DNA from: Roseovarius marisflavi
GTDB taxonomy: Bacteria > Pseudomonadota > Alphaproteobacteria > Rhodobacterales > Rhodobacteraceae
Length of the DNA stretch: 64,000 nucleotides
Assembly: GCF_900142625.1 (NCBI RefSeq)
Contig: NZ_FRBN01000008.1
Location: 1-64,000, forward strand
Direction: 5' to 3'
Positions 34,377-44,179 of this stretch are shown one piece after another (within the stretch, counting starts at the first letter, position 1; each line of letters opens with the position of its first letter). Under the pieces are notes generated by a model, which saw only the letters and a list, made by a program, of their open reading frames with translations, was not told where the DNA came from and searched no databases. The position numbers and the translations under genes are program-made.

Positions 34377-35416
34377 GCAGCGTACAGATATTAACGGTCG
34401 CGGTGGATGATGGCGATCAGCGGCTGGACCGCTGGTTGCGGCGCATATTCCCGCATCTGGGGCAGGTCCAGATCGAAAAGCTTTGCCGCAAGGGCGAGTT
34501 CCGCGTCGATGGCGGGCGGGTCAAACCGGCCACGCGGCTTGTGGCGGGCCAGCAGGTGCGCATTCCGCCGCTGCCAAGACCGGGCGACAAACCCGAGGTT
34601 TATATCTCGCGGGTCAGTGCCGCAGACGCGCGGATGATCCAGTCCTGTGTGATCTATCGCGACGATCACATCATTGCGCTGAACAAACCCCCCGGCCTGC
34701 CGGTGCAGGGCGGCAGCAAGCAGTCGCGCCATGTCGATGGCATGGCCGAGGCACTGACCTTCGGGATGGAGGAAAAGCCGAAACTGGTGCATCGGCTCGA
34801 CAAGGACACATCGGGCGTTCTGCTTTTGGCGCGCACCCGCGAGGCGGCGCGCGGGTTGACGGCGGCGTTCCGGCATCGCGCCACGCGCAAGATCTACTGG
34901 GCCGCTGTCGCAGGCGTGCCCAACCCGCGGATCGGCACGATCCGCTATGCCCTGGTCAAGGCGCCCGGTCATGGTGCCAAGGGCGAGGGTGAAAAGATGA
35001 TCTGCGTGCATCCGCGCGATGTCGACGCCACCCCCGGCGCCAAGACGGCCACCACCGATTACGCGGTGATCGAGGCCGCAGGCGGGCGCACCGCCTGGAT
35101 GGCGCTTATTCCGGTCACCGGGCGCACCCATCAGCTTCGCGCGCATATGGCCGAGATCGGGCATCCGATCATCGGCGACGGCAAATACGGCGGCTCGGGG
35201 CAGGAAAACCTTGGTGATGGCTGGGGCGCACAGCTTGGCGGCGACATCAGCCGCAAATTGCACCTGCATGCCCGCTCGCTTACCATCGAGCACCCGGTCA
35301 GCAAGGCGGTCCTGCATATCACGGCGCCTTTGCCCGAGCATATGCAGCGCACCTGGGACATGTTCCAATGGATCCCGAGCGAAGCCCCCGATGACCCGCT
35401 TGAGGATATGGCATGA
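34373..35416 (+). CDS. Ribosomal large subunit pseudouridine synthase, RluC type
   Basis: This 347-residue protein has an N-terminal S4 RNA-binding domain (DQRLDRWLRRIFPHLGQVQI) and a PseudoU_synth_2 domain with HRLDKDTSGVLLLART, including the catalytic Asp. GRTHQLRAHMAEIGHPI is typical of RluC/RluD. RluC modifies 23S rRNA U955, U2504 and U2580 (E. coli numbering). It starts within the crcB stop and ends overlapping the HAD gene, so the four genes crcB-rluC-HAD-atp12 form an operon. Confidence 0.9.
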   Translation: MSSVQILTVAVDDGDQRLDRWLRRIFPHLGQVQIEKLCRKGEFRVDGGRVKPATRLVAGQQVRIPPLPRPGDKPEVYISRVSAADARMIQSCVIYRDDHIIALNKPPGLPVQGGSKQSRHVDGMAEALTFGMEEKPKLVHRLDKDTSGVLLLARTREAARGLTAAFRHRATRKIYWAAVAGVPNPRIGTIRYALVKAPGHGAKGEGEKMICVHPRDVDATPGAKTATTDYAVIEAAGGRTAWMALIPVTGRTHQLRAHMAEIGHPIIGDGKYGGSGQENLGDGWGAQLGGDISRKLHLHARSLTIEHPVSKAVLHITAPLPEHMQRTWDMFQWIPSEAPDDPLEDMA

Positions 35417-36087
35417 CGGCACCGCTGCGGCTTGTCATCTTTGATGTCGACGGCACTCTGGTCGATAGCCAGGGCGATATCGTCGCGGCGATGACCCATG
35501 CGTTCGCGCGCGCGGATCACCCGGCGCCGGATCATTCTGCGGTTCTGGGGATTGTCGGGCTGTCGCTTGACGTGGCGATCCCGCGTCTGGCGCCGGGTTT
35601 GCCCGATACGACCCATGCCGAGATCGTGCAGGCCTATAAGGATGCCTATATGGGCCTTCGGGCGCAATCGGGCGTGGCGGCATCTTCACCGCTTTATCCG
35701 CATGCGCGCGACACGCTTGAGGCGCTGCATGCGGTGCCCGAAACCCTGCTTGGCGTGGCCACGGGGAAATCCATGCGCGGGCTGGACAAGCTATTGGACG
35801 GTCACGCGCTTCGCCATCTGTTCGTCACCCGTCAGGTCAGCGACCACCACCCGTCAAAACCGCACCCTTCGATGATTCAAGCGGCCCTGTCCGAGACCGG
35901 CGTCGCGCCGGAAAACGCGGTTATGATCGGCGATACCAGTTTCGACATGGAAATGGCGCGTGCCGCCGGGGTGCGGGGAATCGGCGTAAGCTGGGGCTAT
36001 CACGCCCCCGAGGCGCTTGGCGCGGCGAGCGCGATCCTGAACGACTTCCGCGATTTGCCCGGCCTGCTTGATCAGCTTTGGAGATAA
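35413..36087 (+). CDS. HAD-superfamily phosphatase
   Basis: This 224-residue protein has HAD motif I VIFDVDGTLVDSQG, a Thr/Ser motif II region (VATGKS), Lys in SKPHPSMIQ and motif IV VMIGDTSFDMEMARAAG. It resembles phosphoglycolate phosphatase and related small-molecule phosphatases. The cap domain spans residues about 16-80. It overlaps rluC by four bases. The exact substrate is unknown. Confidence 0.88.
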   Translation: MTAPLRLVIFDVDGTLVDSQGDIVAAMTHAFARADHPAPDHSAVLGIVGLSLDVAIPRLAPGLPDTTHAEIVQAYKDAYMGLRAQSGVAASSPLYPHARDTLEALHAVPETLLGVATGKSMRGLDKLLDGHALRHLFVTRQVSDHHPSKPHPSMIQAALSETGVAPENAVMIGDTSFDMEMARAAGVRGIGVSWGYHAPEALGAASAILNDFRDLPGLLDQLWR

Positions 36088-36091
36088 CGAG

Positions 36092-36832
36092 ATGAGCGCA
36101 TGGAAAGCCAAGCGGTTCTGGAAAACCGCAACCGTGACCGAGGCAGCGGACGGCTATGGCGTAGAGCTTGACGCGCGCCCCGTGCGCACCCCGGCCAAGG
36201 CGCCCTTGGTGGTGCCGACCCGCGCCCTGGCCGAGGAAATCGCGCGGGAATGGGACAGCGTGGACGACAAGATCGACCCGTCGAAAATGCCCTATACCCG
36301 CTCGGCCAATGCGGCGATCGACAAGGTCGTCCGCCAGCACGCCGAAGTGGCCCGGATGATTGCCGATTACGGCGATGCCGATCTTGTCTGTTACCGGGCC
36401 GAAGCGCCCCAGGAATTGAGACAGCGTCAGGCCGAGGCCTGGGACCCGCTCTTGGATTGGGCCGATTCGGCCCTTAGGGTTAAACTCCTTCCGGTTGTAG
36501 GAGTTGTGCATTTCCCCCAGGATCCGGTGGCGCTTGCGCATCTGCATCACCGTGTCGAAGCGCTGGATTCTTGGGCACTTACCGCGTTTCACGATCTCGT
36601 GAGTCTGAGCGGATCACTGGTGATCGGCTTTGCCGCCCTGCATGATTTGCACCCGGCTGAAACGCTCTGGGGGCTGTCCCGGGTGGACGAAACCTGGCAG
36701 CAAGAGCAATGGGGTAGCGATGAAGAGGCGCTCTTCATGGCGTCACGGAAAGAAAGTGACTTTCTGCACGCCAAGCGCTTTTATGACATTTCGCGGGCCG
36801 GTGCCGCGCCACGCCAGCCGAGGTTTACCTAG
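36092..36832 (+). CDS. ATP12-family F1-ATPase assembly chaperone
   Basis: This 246-residue protein starts SAWKAKRFWKTATVTEAADG and contains LDARPVRTPAKAPLVVPTRA, AREWDSVDDKIDPSKMPYTR and the later VLHDLHP-like FAALHDLHPAETLWG. ATP12 proteins protect the F1 alpha subunit before assembly of ATP synthase. Homologues occur in alphaproteobacteria and mitochondria. It follows the HAD gene by four bases and is closed by a terminator, so it is the last gene of this operon. Confidence 0.85.
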   Translation: MSAWKAKRFWKTATVTEAADGYGVELDARPVRTPAKAPLVVPTRALAEEIAREWDSVDDKIDPSKMPYTRSANAAIDKVVRQHAEVARMIADYGDADLVCYRAEAPQELRQRQAEAWDPLLDWADSALRVKLLPVVGVVHFPQDPVALAHLHHRVEALDSWALTAFHDLVSLSGSLVIGFAALHDLHPAETLWGLSRVDETWQQEQWGSDEEALFMASRKESDFLHAKRFYDISRAGAAPRQPRFT

Positions 36833-36835
36833 GGG

Positions 36836-36861
36836 AAACACTTGGTTTTGCCAGTGTTTTT
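36836..36861 (+). terminator. Terminator of the crcB-rluC-HAD-atp12 operon
   Basis: AAACACTTGG (36836-36845) pairs with CCAGTGTTT (36851-36859) with one bulged T and a short loop, followed by a T run. It lies four bases after the atp12 stop. Confidence 0.65.
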
Positions 36862-37007
36862 CGTGAACTATGACTTGACGTTTCGTGATGAATCCACACA
36901 AACTTGCGGGCACTGATAGGGGCACTCACCCCATTAACAGTATGACACCGGCCAATCAGGGCCGAACGAACCACTCTTGAAGGGTGGACAATCAGGAAGA
37001 GGTAAAC

Positions 37008-38027
37008 ATGAAAAAAACCGTATTTTTGGGTGCGCTGACTGTCGCTGGCCTTGCTGCTGGCGCCGCTGCTGCCGGCACGTTGGATGACGTGAAAGCGCGC
37101 GGCAAGCTGAACTGCGGCGTGACCACAGGTCTGGTTGGCTTCGCAGCCCCCGACGCCAACGGCGTTTGGGAAGGCTTTGACGTTGGCGTGTGCCGCGCCG
37201 TTGCCGCCGCCGTTCTGGGCGATGCCACAGCCGTCGAATTCGTGCCGACAACCGGCAAGACCCGCTTTACCGCTCTGGCGTCGGGTGAAATCGACATGCT
37301 GGCGCGTAACACCACCTGGACCTTCTCGCGCGACACGGACCTCAAGTTCGATTTCGTCGGCGTGAACTATTACGACGGCCAGGGCTTTATGGTTCCCAAG
37401 GCGCTTGGCGTGACATCGGCCAAGGATCTGAACGGCGCGACCGTTTGTATCCAGACCGGCACCACCACCGAGCTTAACCTTGCGGACTTCTTCCGTAAGA
37501 ACAACATGGAATACGAGCCCGTTCCGATCGAAACAAATGCTGAAGGTCAGCAGCAGTACCTTGCCGGTGCCTGCGACACCTATACCACAGACGCGTCGGG
37601 CCTTGCCTCGACCCGTGCGGCATTTGAAAACCCGACCGAGCACGTCATTCTGCCCGAAATCATCTCGAAAGAGCCGCTTGGCCCGCTCGTGCGCCACGGC
37701 GACAACGAATGGGGTGATATCGCGCGTTGGACTTTGAACGCTCTGATCGCGGCCGAAGAAATGGGCATCACAAGCGCGAACGTCGCTGAACTCGGCGCAG
37801 CCGCTGGCGGCAGCCCGGAAGTGAACCGTATCCTTGGCACCGAGGGCAACCTTGGCGAGATGATCGGCCTTGACGCCCAGTGGGCCATGCGCGCGATTGC
37901 CGCTGGCGGCAACTATGGCGAACTGTTCGAAAAGAACATCGGCGAGAAAACCCCGATCGGTCTGGCCCGTGGCCTGAACGCTCAGTGGACCGATGGCGGC
38001 ATTCTCTACACGCCGCCTTTCCGCTAA
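37008..38027 (+). CDS. aapJ: General L-amino acid ABC transporter, binding protein
   Basis: This 339-residue protein has a signal peptide (KKTVFLGALTVAGLAAGAAA). The SBP_bac_3 domain starts TLDDVKARGKLNCGVTTGLV, and the AapJ/BztA features include FDVGVCRAVAAAVLGD, LARNTTWTFSRDTDLKFDF and VCIQTGTTTELNLADFF. It captures glutamate, glutamine, aspartate and other L-amino acids for the AapQMP complex. AAGAGG lies seven bases before ATG 37008. A TTGACG (36875) may be the -35 box. A terminator separates it from aapQ, so it is probably made in excess over the membrane parts. Confidence 0.95.
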   Translation: MKKTVFLGALTVAGLAAGAAAAGTLDDVKARGKLNCGVTTGLVGFAAPDANGVWEGFDVGVCRAVAAAVLGDATAVEFVPTTGKTRFTALASGEIDMLARNTTWTFSRDTDLKFDFVGVNYYDGQGFMVPKALGVTSAKDLNGATVCIQTGTTTELNLADFFRKNNMEYEPVPIETNAEGQQQYLAGACDTYTTDASGLASTRAAFENPTEHVILPEIISKEPLGPLVRHGDNEWGDIARWTLNALIAAEEMGITSANVAELGAAAGGSPEVNRILGTEGNLGEMIGLDAQWAMRAIAAGGNYGELFEKNIGEKTPIGLARGLNAQWTDGGILYTPPFR

Positions 38028-38038
38028 GACCTGACCAG

Positions 38039-38069
38039 AAGAGGGCGCGGACATTCCGCGCCCTCTTTT
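38039..38069 (+). terminator. Intercistronic terminator between aapJ and aapQ
   Basis: AGAGGGCGCGGA (about 38040-38051) pairs with TCCGCGCCCTCT (38055-38066) as a long stem with a 3-base loop (CAT), followed by TTT. It begins 12 bp after the aapJ stop and ends about 78 bp before aapQ. As a partial terminator or 3' stabiliser it would raise binding protein relative to permease mRNA. Confidence 0.85.
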
Positions 38070-38147
38070 ACTATGCGACCAGTTAAAAATCGGCCCACGG
38101 CATAATATGCCGATAAAAATCAGGGTCGACCAACAGGGAAATCCCAG

Positions 38148-39362
38148 ATGACAACGATGACCGACCCTCCCAAGGCGTCGTTTCAGCTATCTATGCTGAT
38201 CTACGACACCCGGTATCGCTCTTACACATTTCAATTTATCGCTCTTGCCCTTCTGATTGCGCTTATGGCGTTTTTGGGCATCAACCTTGTCAAGAATCTT
38301 GCCGAGCAAGGTCAGAACATCTCTTATTCGTTCCTTGGCGAGCCGGCAGGCTATGACATCAACCAGCGACCGATTGAATACGATAGCCAATCCAGCCACA
38401 TGCGCGCCGCCCTTGTCGGGATGATCAACACGCTGATCGTTGCCTTTCTCGGCTGCATCACCGCGACGATCTTTGGTGTGACCGCAGGTATCTTGCGTTT
38501 GTCGCCCAACTGGCTCGTTCGCAAGCTCATGGCGATCTATGTCGAGGCATTCCGCAATGTGCCGATTCTGATCTGGATCCTGATCATTTTCACCATCATG
38601 ACGGCGGTTCTGCCGCCGCCAAATGCGTTTCGGGGCGACAATGCGACGTCCAGCATGTTCATGGATGCGGTCGCCTTTACCAATCGCGGCGTCTATACCC
38701 CGACCCCGATCTGGGGCAGCGGATCGCTTGTGGTGGTGCTGACCTTCCTGGCGTCGATCGTCGGAATTTTCATGTACCGCCGCTATGCCACCAAGCTTTT
38801 GTATGACACCGGTAAGCTTTTGCCGACAGGCTGGCCATCGCTGGCCATTCTGGTTTTGCCGACGCTGATCATGTTCTTCATCCTCGGTCAGCCGATCTCG
38901 CTCGACTATCCCGCACTCAAGGGCTTTAACTTTCAGGGTGGCTTGCATATTCGCGGTTCGCTGATTGCCTTGTGGTTCGCTTTGGCGATCTACACCGGGG
39001 CCTTTATCGCAGAAAACGTGCGTGCCGGTATTCAGGCGGTGTCAAAAGGCCAGACCGAGGCGGCGGCGTCGCTGGGTCTTCGGCCCAAGCGGATCATGAA
39101 CCTTGTGATCCTGCCGCAGGCGCTTCGGGTGATCATCCCGCCGCTGATCTCTCAGTACCTCAACCTGACCAAGAACTCGTCGCTGGCCATCGCCGTTGGC
39201 TATATGGACCTGACCGGCACACTGGGGGGGATCACCCTCAATCAGACCGGTCGCGCGATCGAGGCGGTTTTGCTTTTGATGTTGTTCTATCTCACCATCA
39301 GCCTTGCGATTTCGGCGGTGATGAACGTCTACAACAACAGCATGAAACTAAAGGAGCGCTGA
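38148..39362 (+). CDS. aapQ: General L-amino acid ABC transporter, permease AapQ
   Basis: This 404-residue permease has the family-specific long N-terminal insertion. The first span is FIALALLIALMAFLGINLVK, and a His/Met-type permease domain follows with ALVGMINTLIVAFLGC and the cytoplasmic EAA loop GQTEAAASLGLRPKRIMNLV. It forms the inner-membrane channel with AapM. The start follows the intercistronic terminator by about 78 bp with a plain ribosome site (CAGGGAAATCCCAG). The following gene is three bases away. Confidence 0.93.
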   Translation: MTTMTDPPKASFQLSMLIYDTRYRSYTFQFIALALLIALMAFLGINLVKNLAEQGQNISYSFLGEPAGYDINQRPIEYDSQSSHMRAALVGMINTLIVAFLGCITATIFGVTAGILRLSPNWLVRKLMAIYVEAFRNVPILIWILIIFTIMTAVLPPPNAFRGDNATSSMFMDAVAFTNRGVYTPTPIWGSGSLVVVLTFLASIVGIFMYRRYATKLLYDTGKLLPTGWPSLAILVLPTLIMFFILGQPISLDYPALKGFNFQGGLHIRGSLIALWFALAIYTGAFIAENVRAGIQAVSKGQTEAAASLGLRPKRIMNLVILPQALRVIIPPLISQYLNLTKNSSLAIAVGYMDLTGTLGGITLNQTGRAIEAVLLLMLFYLTISLAISAVMNVYNNSMKLKER

Positions 39363-39365
39363 GCC

Positions 39366-40655
39366 ATGTCACATGAACAAATCGGATTCGTGCGCACCGA
39401 AATGCTTCCGGAATCGGCGCCGCCGCTGGCGTCCACCGGGATTGTGAAATGGCTGCGCGAGAACCTTTTCTCGTCTCCTGCCAACAGCCTTCTGACCGTG
39501 GTTTCCGTTCTGGTCGTCTATCAGATCGTCACCTCTGCGGCGCCATGGTTCTTTAACGGCGTCTGGGACAGCCCGAGCCTGACGGCTTGCCGCGAGATCC
39601 TTGACGGCAAGACCGGCGGCTGTTTCGCGGTGCTGAGCGAGCGCTGGAATCAATTGCTCTTCGGCTTCAAATACCCCTCTGAGCTTTACTGGCGTCCGGG
39701 GCTGGCCTTTGTGCTTTTGTTCATTGCCGCCGCGCCGCTTTTGTTCGGCAAGGTGTTTCCGCGCAAGATGCTGATCTTTACCGGGCTTTACCCGTTCATC
39801 GCCTTCTGGCTTATCTGGGGCGGGCCTGTGTCCACGCCGGTCTTTGCCCTGCTGGGGGTTCTGTTCGGTGCCTTCGTTTACACCAAGATGGTCAAGACCA
39901 GTGCCGGGATCGCGGTAATCGTGTCCTTCGTCGCGGCCTTGGTATTCTGGATCGTGTCGGGATATCTCTCGGGACCGTTCGAAAACATCATGGCGCTTGA
40001 GGCGATCCCATCGCGGGATATGGGCGGCTTTATGATCAACCTGATGCTGGGCGTGATCTGTGTGTCGCTGTCGGTTCCCCTCGGTATTCTGCTGGCGCTC
40101 GGGCGTCAGTCGTCGATGCCGATCATCAAATGGATCTGCGTGGTCTTCATCGAGTTCATTCGCGGCGTGCCTTTGATCACGCTGCTGTTTGTTGCGAACG
40201 TCGTGCTGGCGTATTTCCTGCCGCCAGGCACAAACTTTGACCTGATCCTGCGGGTGATCATCATGATCACCATGTTCTCTTCGGCCTATATCGCCGAGGT
40301 GATCCGGGGCGGTCTTGCGGCCCTGCCGCGTGGCCAGTACGAGGCCGGCGACAGTCTGGGGCTTGATTACGCGCAATCCATGCAGCTGATCATTCTGCCC
40401 CAGGCGCTCAAGATTTCGATCCCGGGGATCGTCAACGTGGCGGTGGGCCTGTTCAAGGATACGACGCTGGTCTCGGTTATCTCGATGTTCGACATCGTGG
40501 GGATGATCCGTGGCCCGATCCTGTCGTCATCCGAATGGAACGGCGTCTATTGGGAACTGTTCGGCTTTGCCGTCGTTCTGTTCTTCATCACATGCTACGG
40601 CATCTCGCAATATTCTCAGTGGCTGGAGCGTCAGCTTCAGACCGATCATCGTTAA
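39366..40655 (+). CDS. aapM: General L-amino acid ABC transporter, permease AapM
   Basis: This 429-residue permease has about eight spans. Typical features are a large N-terminal periplasmic part ([15 protein letters not shown]), [20 protein letters not shown] and the EAA region [20 protein letters not shown]. It partners AapQ. The start lies three bases after the aapQ stop. The stop is followed by GGAGG serving the ATPase gene. Confidence 0.93.
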   Translation: MSHEQIGFVRTEMLPESAPPLASTGIVKWLRENLFSSPANSLLTVVSVLVVYQIVTSAAPWFFNGVWDSPSLTACREILDGKTGGCFAVLSERWNQLLFGFKYPSELYWRPGLAFVLLFIAAAPLLFGKVFPRKMLIFTGLYPFIAFWLIWGGPVSTPVFALLGVLFGAFVYTKMVKTSAGIAVIVSFVAALVFWIVSGYLSGPFENIMALEAIPSRDMGGFMINLMLGVICVSLSVPLGILLALGRQSSMPIIKWICVVFIEFIRGVPLITLLFVANVVLAYFLPPGTNFDLILRVIIMITMFSSAYIAEVIRGGLAALPRGQYEAGDSLGLDYAQSMQLIILPQALKISIPGIVNVAVGLFKDTTLVSVISMFDIVGMIRGPILSSSEWNGVYWELFGFAVVLFFITCYGISQYSQWLERQLQTDHR

Positions 40656-40669
40656 GGAGGCCCAGTATC

Positions 40670-41437
40670 ATGGCCGCAGAAAAACAACTGAACGTCTCGG
40701 ACGAGGTCGCCGTCGAGATCAACAAGATGAACAAGTGGTACGGGTCCTTTCACGTGCTGCGCGATATCGACCTGACCGTCTATCAGGGCGAGCGCATCGT
40801 GATCGCCGGGCCGTCAGGCTCGGGGAAATCGACGCTGATCCGCTGTATCAACGCGCTTGAGCAGCATCAGAAAGGCTCGATCACGGTGGATGGCACGATC
40901 CTGTCCAACGACCTCAAGAATATCGACAAGATCCGGTCAGAGGTTGGCATGGTGTTTCAGCACTTCAATCTGTTCCCGCATCTGACGATCCTTGAAAACT
41001 GTACCCTGGCCCCGATCTGGGTGCGCAAGACGCCCAAGAAAGAGGCCGAGGAAATCGCGATGCATTTCCTTGAAAAGGTCAAGATCCCCGAGCAGGCCGA
41101 CAAGTATCCCGGTCAGCTTTCTGGTGGTCAGCAACAGCGCGTGGCGATTGCTCGCAGCTTGTGCATGCGTCCGCGCATCATGCTGTTTGACGAACCCACC
41201 TCGGCACTTGATCCGGAAATGATCTCGGAGGTGCTCGACACCATGATCGAGCTGGCCGAAGAGGGCATGACCATGCTTTGCGTGACCCACGAAATGGGTT
41301 TTGCGCGCAAGGTTGCCAATCGTGTGATCTTTATGGATCAGGGCCAGATCGTGGAGCAGAACGAACCCGAAGAGTTCTTTAACAACCCGCAATCCGAGCG
41401 GACCAAGTTGTTCCTGAGCCAGATTCTGGGGCATTAA
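40670..41437 (+). CDS. aapP: General L-amino acid ABC transporter, ATPase AapP
   Basis: This 255-residue ATPase has Walker [13 protein letters not shown]-loop [12 protein letters not shown], signature [12 protein letters not shown], Walker [15 protein letters not shown] and the switch His in VTHEMGFA. It is the polar-amino-acid class that pairs with AapQM. The ATG at 40670 has AAGGAGG ten bases upstream. A good terminator follows. Confidence 0.95.
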   Translation: MAAEKQLNVSDEVAVEINKMNKWYGSFHVLRDIDLTVYQGERIVIAGPSGSGKSTLIRCINALEQHQKGSITVDGTILSNDLKNIDKIRSEVGMVFQHFNLFPHLTILENCTLAPIWVRKTPKKEAEEIAMHFLEKVKIPEQADKYPGQLSGGQQQRVAIARSLCMRPRIMLFDEPTSALDPEMISEVLDTMIELAEEGMTMLCVTHEMGFARKVANRVIFMDQGQIVEQNEPEEFFNNPQSERTKLFLSQILGH

Positions 41438-41496
41438 ACCGACACTCCTGCGCCGTTTGTCGATGTGGGATTGAGTATGTTTGCCAAGAAGAAACA

Positions 41497-41525
41497 GGGG
41501 ACCGGTTTTCATGCCGGTCCCTTTT
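41497..41525 (+). terminator. Terminator of aapQMP
   Basis: GGGACCGG (41498-41505) pairs with CCGGTCCC (41514-41521) around an 8-base loop and is followed by TTTTCTGTT. It lies about 60 bp after the aapP stop. Confidence 0.85.
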
Positions 41526-41575
41526 CTGTTGCCTGCGTTATAGGGTTTGGTGGGCGCGTAGCCGTCTGCGGCTTT

Positions 41576-41956
41576 TCAGCCACGCATCGCCACGGCCTGC
41601 ACCTTGATCTTTGCGCCATAGGGCAATGCCGCGGCCTGATAAATCGTGCGCGCGGGCGGGTTTGTGAACAGCGCGCCATAAAGCGCGTTTATGGCCGCGA
41701 CATCGCGGGTCATGTCGATGAAGGCGATGTCGACATAAACGATATCAGAGCGTTCAAAGCCCGCATGTTCAACGATGCGGAACAACAGCTCGAACGCGCG
41801 CTCGGCCTCTTCGTGCGCACTGCCGGGGCGATAGCCGTCGTCGTAGGTCGCGAGCTGTCCCGAGATGTGACAGGTGTTGCCAACCACCACCGCCTGAGAA
41901 ATTGGCGAGGGTGGCACCGGCGTGCCGGGAACCTGAGTGATATAGTGTTTGGCCAT
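41576..41956 (-). CDS. RidA/YjgF family protein
   Basis: This 126-residue protein has PVPPSPISQAVVVGNTCHIS and the conserved Arg region NPPARTIYQAAALPYGAKIK. RidA proteins hydrolyse reactive enamine/imine intermediates from PLP enzymes, and the Arg binds the carboxylate. Some subfamilies lack this activity. It is convergent to the aap operon and transcribed alone. It starts KHYITQVPGTP, slightly different from archetypal RidA, so a Rid1-7 subgroup assignment is left open. Confidence 0.8.
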   Translation of the reverse strand: MAKHYITQVPGTPVPPSPISQAVVVGNTCHISGQLATYDDGYRPGSAHEEAERAFELLFRIVEHAGFERSDIVYVDIAFIDMTRDVAAINALYGALFTNPPARTIYQAAALPYGAKIKVQAVAMRG

Positions 41957-42073
41957 GCTCTTTGGGTTACCTTTTTAGAGGGCGCCGGACATTCCGGCGC
42001 TTGACAGCGCTAGTCTGGATGAAATCAGGTGATGGCGGAATGACGTAAAGATATCAAAATCGGACAGCATCTG

Positions 42074-43054
42074 ATGCATGACGCCTATCCTGTTACGGTT
42101 GTTACATTTCCGCAGGCTTTGCTTTTGGATATTGCCGGGCCGGTGCAAGTCTATACCACTGCGAACACGCTTGCGGGAAAGCCGCTCTACCGGGTGCAGC
42201 TTGCGGCCATGCCGGATATGCCAAACCCTGCCACCGATAGTGGCCTGTGCCTGTCGCCGACGCTGGATTTCACCGGGGACTTGCCGCGCGGCGATCTTTT
42301 GGTGCCGGGCGGGCCGGGGGTGGATACGCTGATTGGCGACGCCGCCTTTCCCGCCACATTGGCCCGACAGGCCGCGCACCAGACCCGGCTTGTCTCGATC
42401 TGCTCGGGGAGCCTGCTGAGTGCGGCGGCGGGCCTGTTGGATGGCAAGGAGGCCACCAGCCATTGGGTGCGCGGCCCTGACCTGAGCGCGCGGTTTCCGG
42501 CGGTTCGCTGGCGCCCCGATGCGATTTTTACCATTGACGGCGCGATCTGCTGTTCGGCCGGGGTCACGGCGGGGATCGATCTTATCCTTGCGCTGGTCGA
42601 GCGTGACCATGGCAGCGCCCTTGCGCTTGATATTGCCCGCGAGATGGTTGTCTATCTGCGCCGTTCGGGGGGCCAGACGCAATACTCCCGCCCGCTGCAG
42701 GCGCAACAGTGCACCGGGCCGCGCATCGCGCCGCTTTGCGCGGCTATCGCCGATGATCCCGTTGCCGGTTGGACGGTGGGGCGCATGGCCGAGGTCGCCA
42801 ATATGACGGATCGCACGTTGCACCGGCATTTCCTGCGTGATCTTGGTCAAAGCCCGTCAGCCTATGTGATGACCTTGCGTCTTGATCTTGCCCGGAGCCT
42901 TCTTGATCAGGGTGCGCGCAATCTGGCGCAGGTGGCACGTGCGGCAGGGTTTCGCAACGAGCAGGCCATGCATCGTGCGTTTTCACAGGCGCTTGGCATG
43001 CCTCCGGGGGCCTACCGTGATCGCTTTTGCGGGCGGGGCGTAGAGGCGGATTAA
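42074..43054 (+). CDS. GlxA-type AraC-family regulator
   Basis: This 326-residue protein joins an N-terminal DJ-1/PfpI domain (VVTFPQALLLDIAGPVQVYT; elbow-like LVSICSGSLLSAAAGLLDG with Cys) to a C-terminal AraC double HTH (RMAEVANMTDRTLHRHFLRD, ARAAGFRNEQAMHRAFSQAL). Members sense small nitrogen metabolites such as betaine, carnitine or arginine. The target genes are not apparent, though RidA or the histone-deacetylase-family gene (overlapping convergently by four bases) are neighbours. Confidence 0.85.
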   Translation: MHDAYPVTVVTFPQALLLDIAGPVQVYTTANTLAGKPLYRVQLAAMPDMPNPATDSGLCLSPTLDFTGDLPRGDLLVPGGPGVDTLIGDAAFPATLARQAAHQTRLVSICSGSLLSAAAGLLDGKEATSHWVRGPDLSARFPAVRWRPDAIFTIDGAICCSAGVTAGIDLILALVERDHGSALALDIAREMVVYLRRSGGQTQYSRPLQAQQCTGPRIAPLCAAIADDPVAGWTVGRMAEVANMTDRTLHRHFLRDLGQSPSAYVMTLRLDLARSLLDQGARNLAQVARAAGFRNEQAMHRAFSQALGMPPGAYRDRFCGRGVEAD

Positions 43055-44166
43055 ACCCAAGCCTTCTGGCGCGCCCTGAGCTGTGCAATCTGGTGGCGCA
43101 GATCATCGTCAATCGCGCCGTTGCGTGGGGCATCGCGCAGGGTATCGACCAGATGATCGGGGCGCGTGCCACCCTGGCGTGTCCAGCTTAGGGCGGCGAG
43201 AACCGCGCGGGCGGGTTCGGGCAGGCGGGCGGGTATCTGATGCCCGTTCAGCGTGGCCCAGACCCCGGCCCAAAGCCGCCCCACCGTCCAGGGATTATAA
43301 CCGCCCCCACCCAGAACCAGAAAGCGCGGGGCGAGCGCACGCAGCGCCTTGACCGTGGCCCAATGGGCGTTGTTGGACAGCTCCAGCCGCGCCAGCGGGT
43401 CCTCAGCGACCGCATCGGCCCCGCATTGCAGCACGATCGCCTCTGGCCGCATCGCCTGAAGAGCGGGCAGGATCACCTCATGCAGGGCCATGGCAAAGCC
43501 GCTGTCGTTGGTTCCGCGCGCCAGCGGCAGGTTGATTGCCTGAGCGCCCGCGCGGTCGTCAAGCGCGCCGGTAAAGGGCCAGCGGCGGGCCTCGTGCGTC
43601 GAGATCATCAAAACACGCGGTTCGCCGTGAAAGGCCGCCGCCACACCATCACAGTGATGCGCGTCGATATCCACATAGGCCACACGTGCCAGCCCCTGCG
43701 CGAGGAAGGCCTTGATCGCCAGAACCGGGTCGTTGAGATAACAAAACCCGCCAGCGTGATCGGCCATGCCATGGTGGGTGCCGCCGCCGGGGTTATAGAC
43801 CACACCGCCTTGCGCCAATAGGTCTGCGGCCAGCAGAGAGCCCCCCGCCGACGTGGCGGGTCGGCGAAACATTTCGCCAAAGATCGGGTTTGAGAGCGTA
43901 CCCAGCTGATGGCGCGCGCGGGTTTCAGGGCCGACGGCGCCATCGGTCTCGGCGGCTTGCAGGGCCGCGATATAGCGCGGAGTATGAAAGGCCATCAGGG
44001 CGGAGGGTTTGGCGCGGGGGCTGTTGATATATTGTGCCTGCGTCAGCCAGCCCATCGCCCGGCTCAGGTCAATGACAGTGGGCACGCGCGGGATGCTGAG
44101 CGGATGGCGAGCGCCATAGCTTGAGCCGCGATAAATCTCTGATCCGATGAACAGTGGGGCCTGCAT
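43051..44166 (-). CDS. Histone deacetylase family (AcuC-like) protein
   Basis: This 371-residue protein has the arginase/deacetylase fold. The zinc site and charge relay are visible in GGGTHHGMADHAGGFCYLND, VDIDAHHCDGVAAAF and LQCGADAVAEDPLA, and the Gly-rich LVLGGGGYNPW near residue 300. Bacterial members remove acetyl groups from acetyl-CoA synthetase or polyamines. It is the last gene in a leftward group with sixA and a ferredoxin-like protein; the sixA stop is 13 bp away. Confidence 0.88.
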   Translation of the reverse strand: MQAPLFIGSEIYRGSSYGARHPLSIPRVPTVIDLSRAMGWLTQAQYINSPRAKPSALMAFHTPRYIAALQAAETDGAVGPETRARHQLGTLSNPIFGEMFRRPATSAGGSLLAADLLAQGGVVYNPGGGTHHGMADHAGGFCYLNDPVLAIKAFLAQGLARVAYVDIDAHHCDGVAAAFHGEPRVLMISTHEARRWPFTGALDDRAGAQAINLPLARGTNDSGFAMALHEVILPALQAMRPEAIVLQCGADAVAEDPLARLELSNNAHWATVKALRALAPRFLVLGGGGYNPWTVGRLWAGVWATLNGHQIPARLPEPARAVLAALSWTRQGGTRPDHLVDTLRDAPRNGAIDDDLRHQIAQLRARQKAWV

Positions 44167-44179
44167 CGCGCGCGGGATC

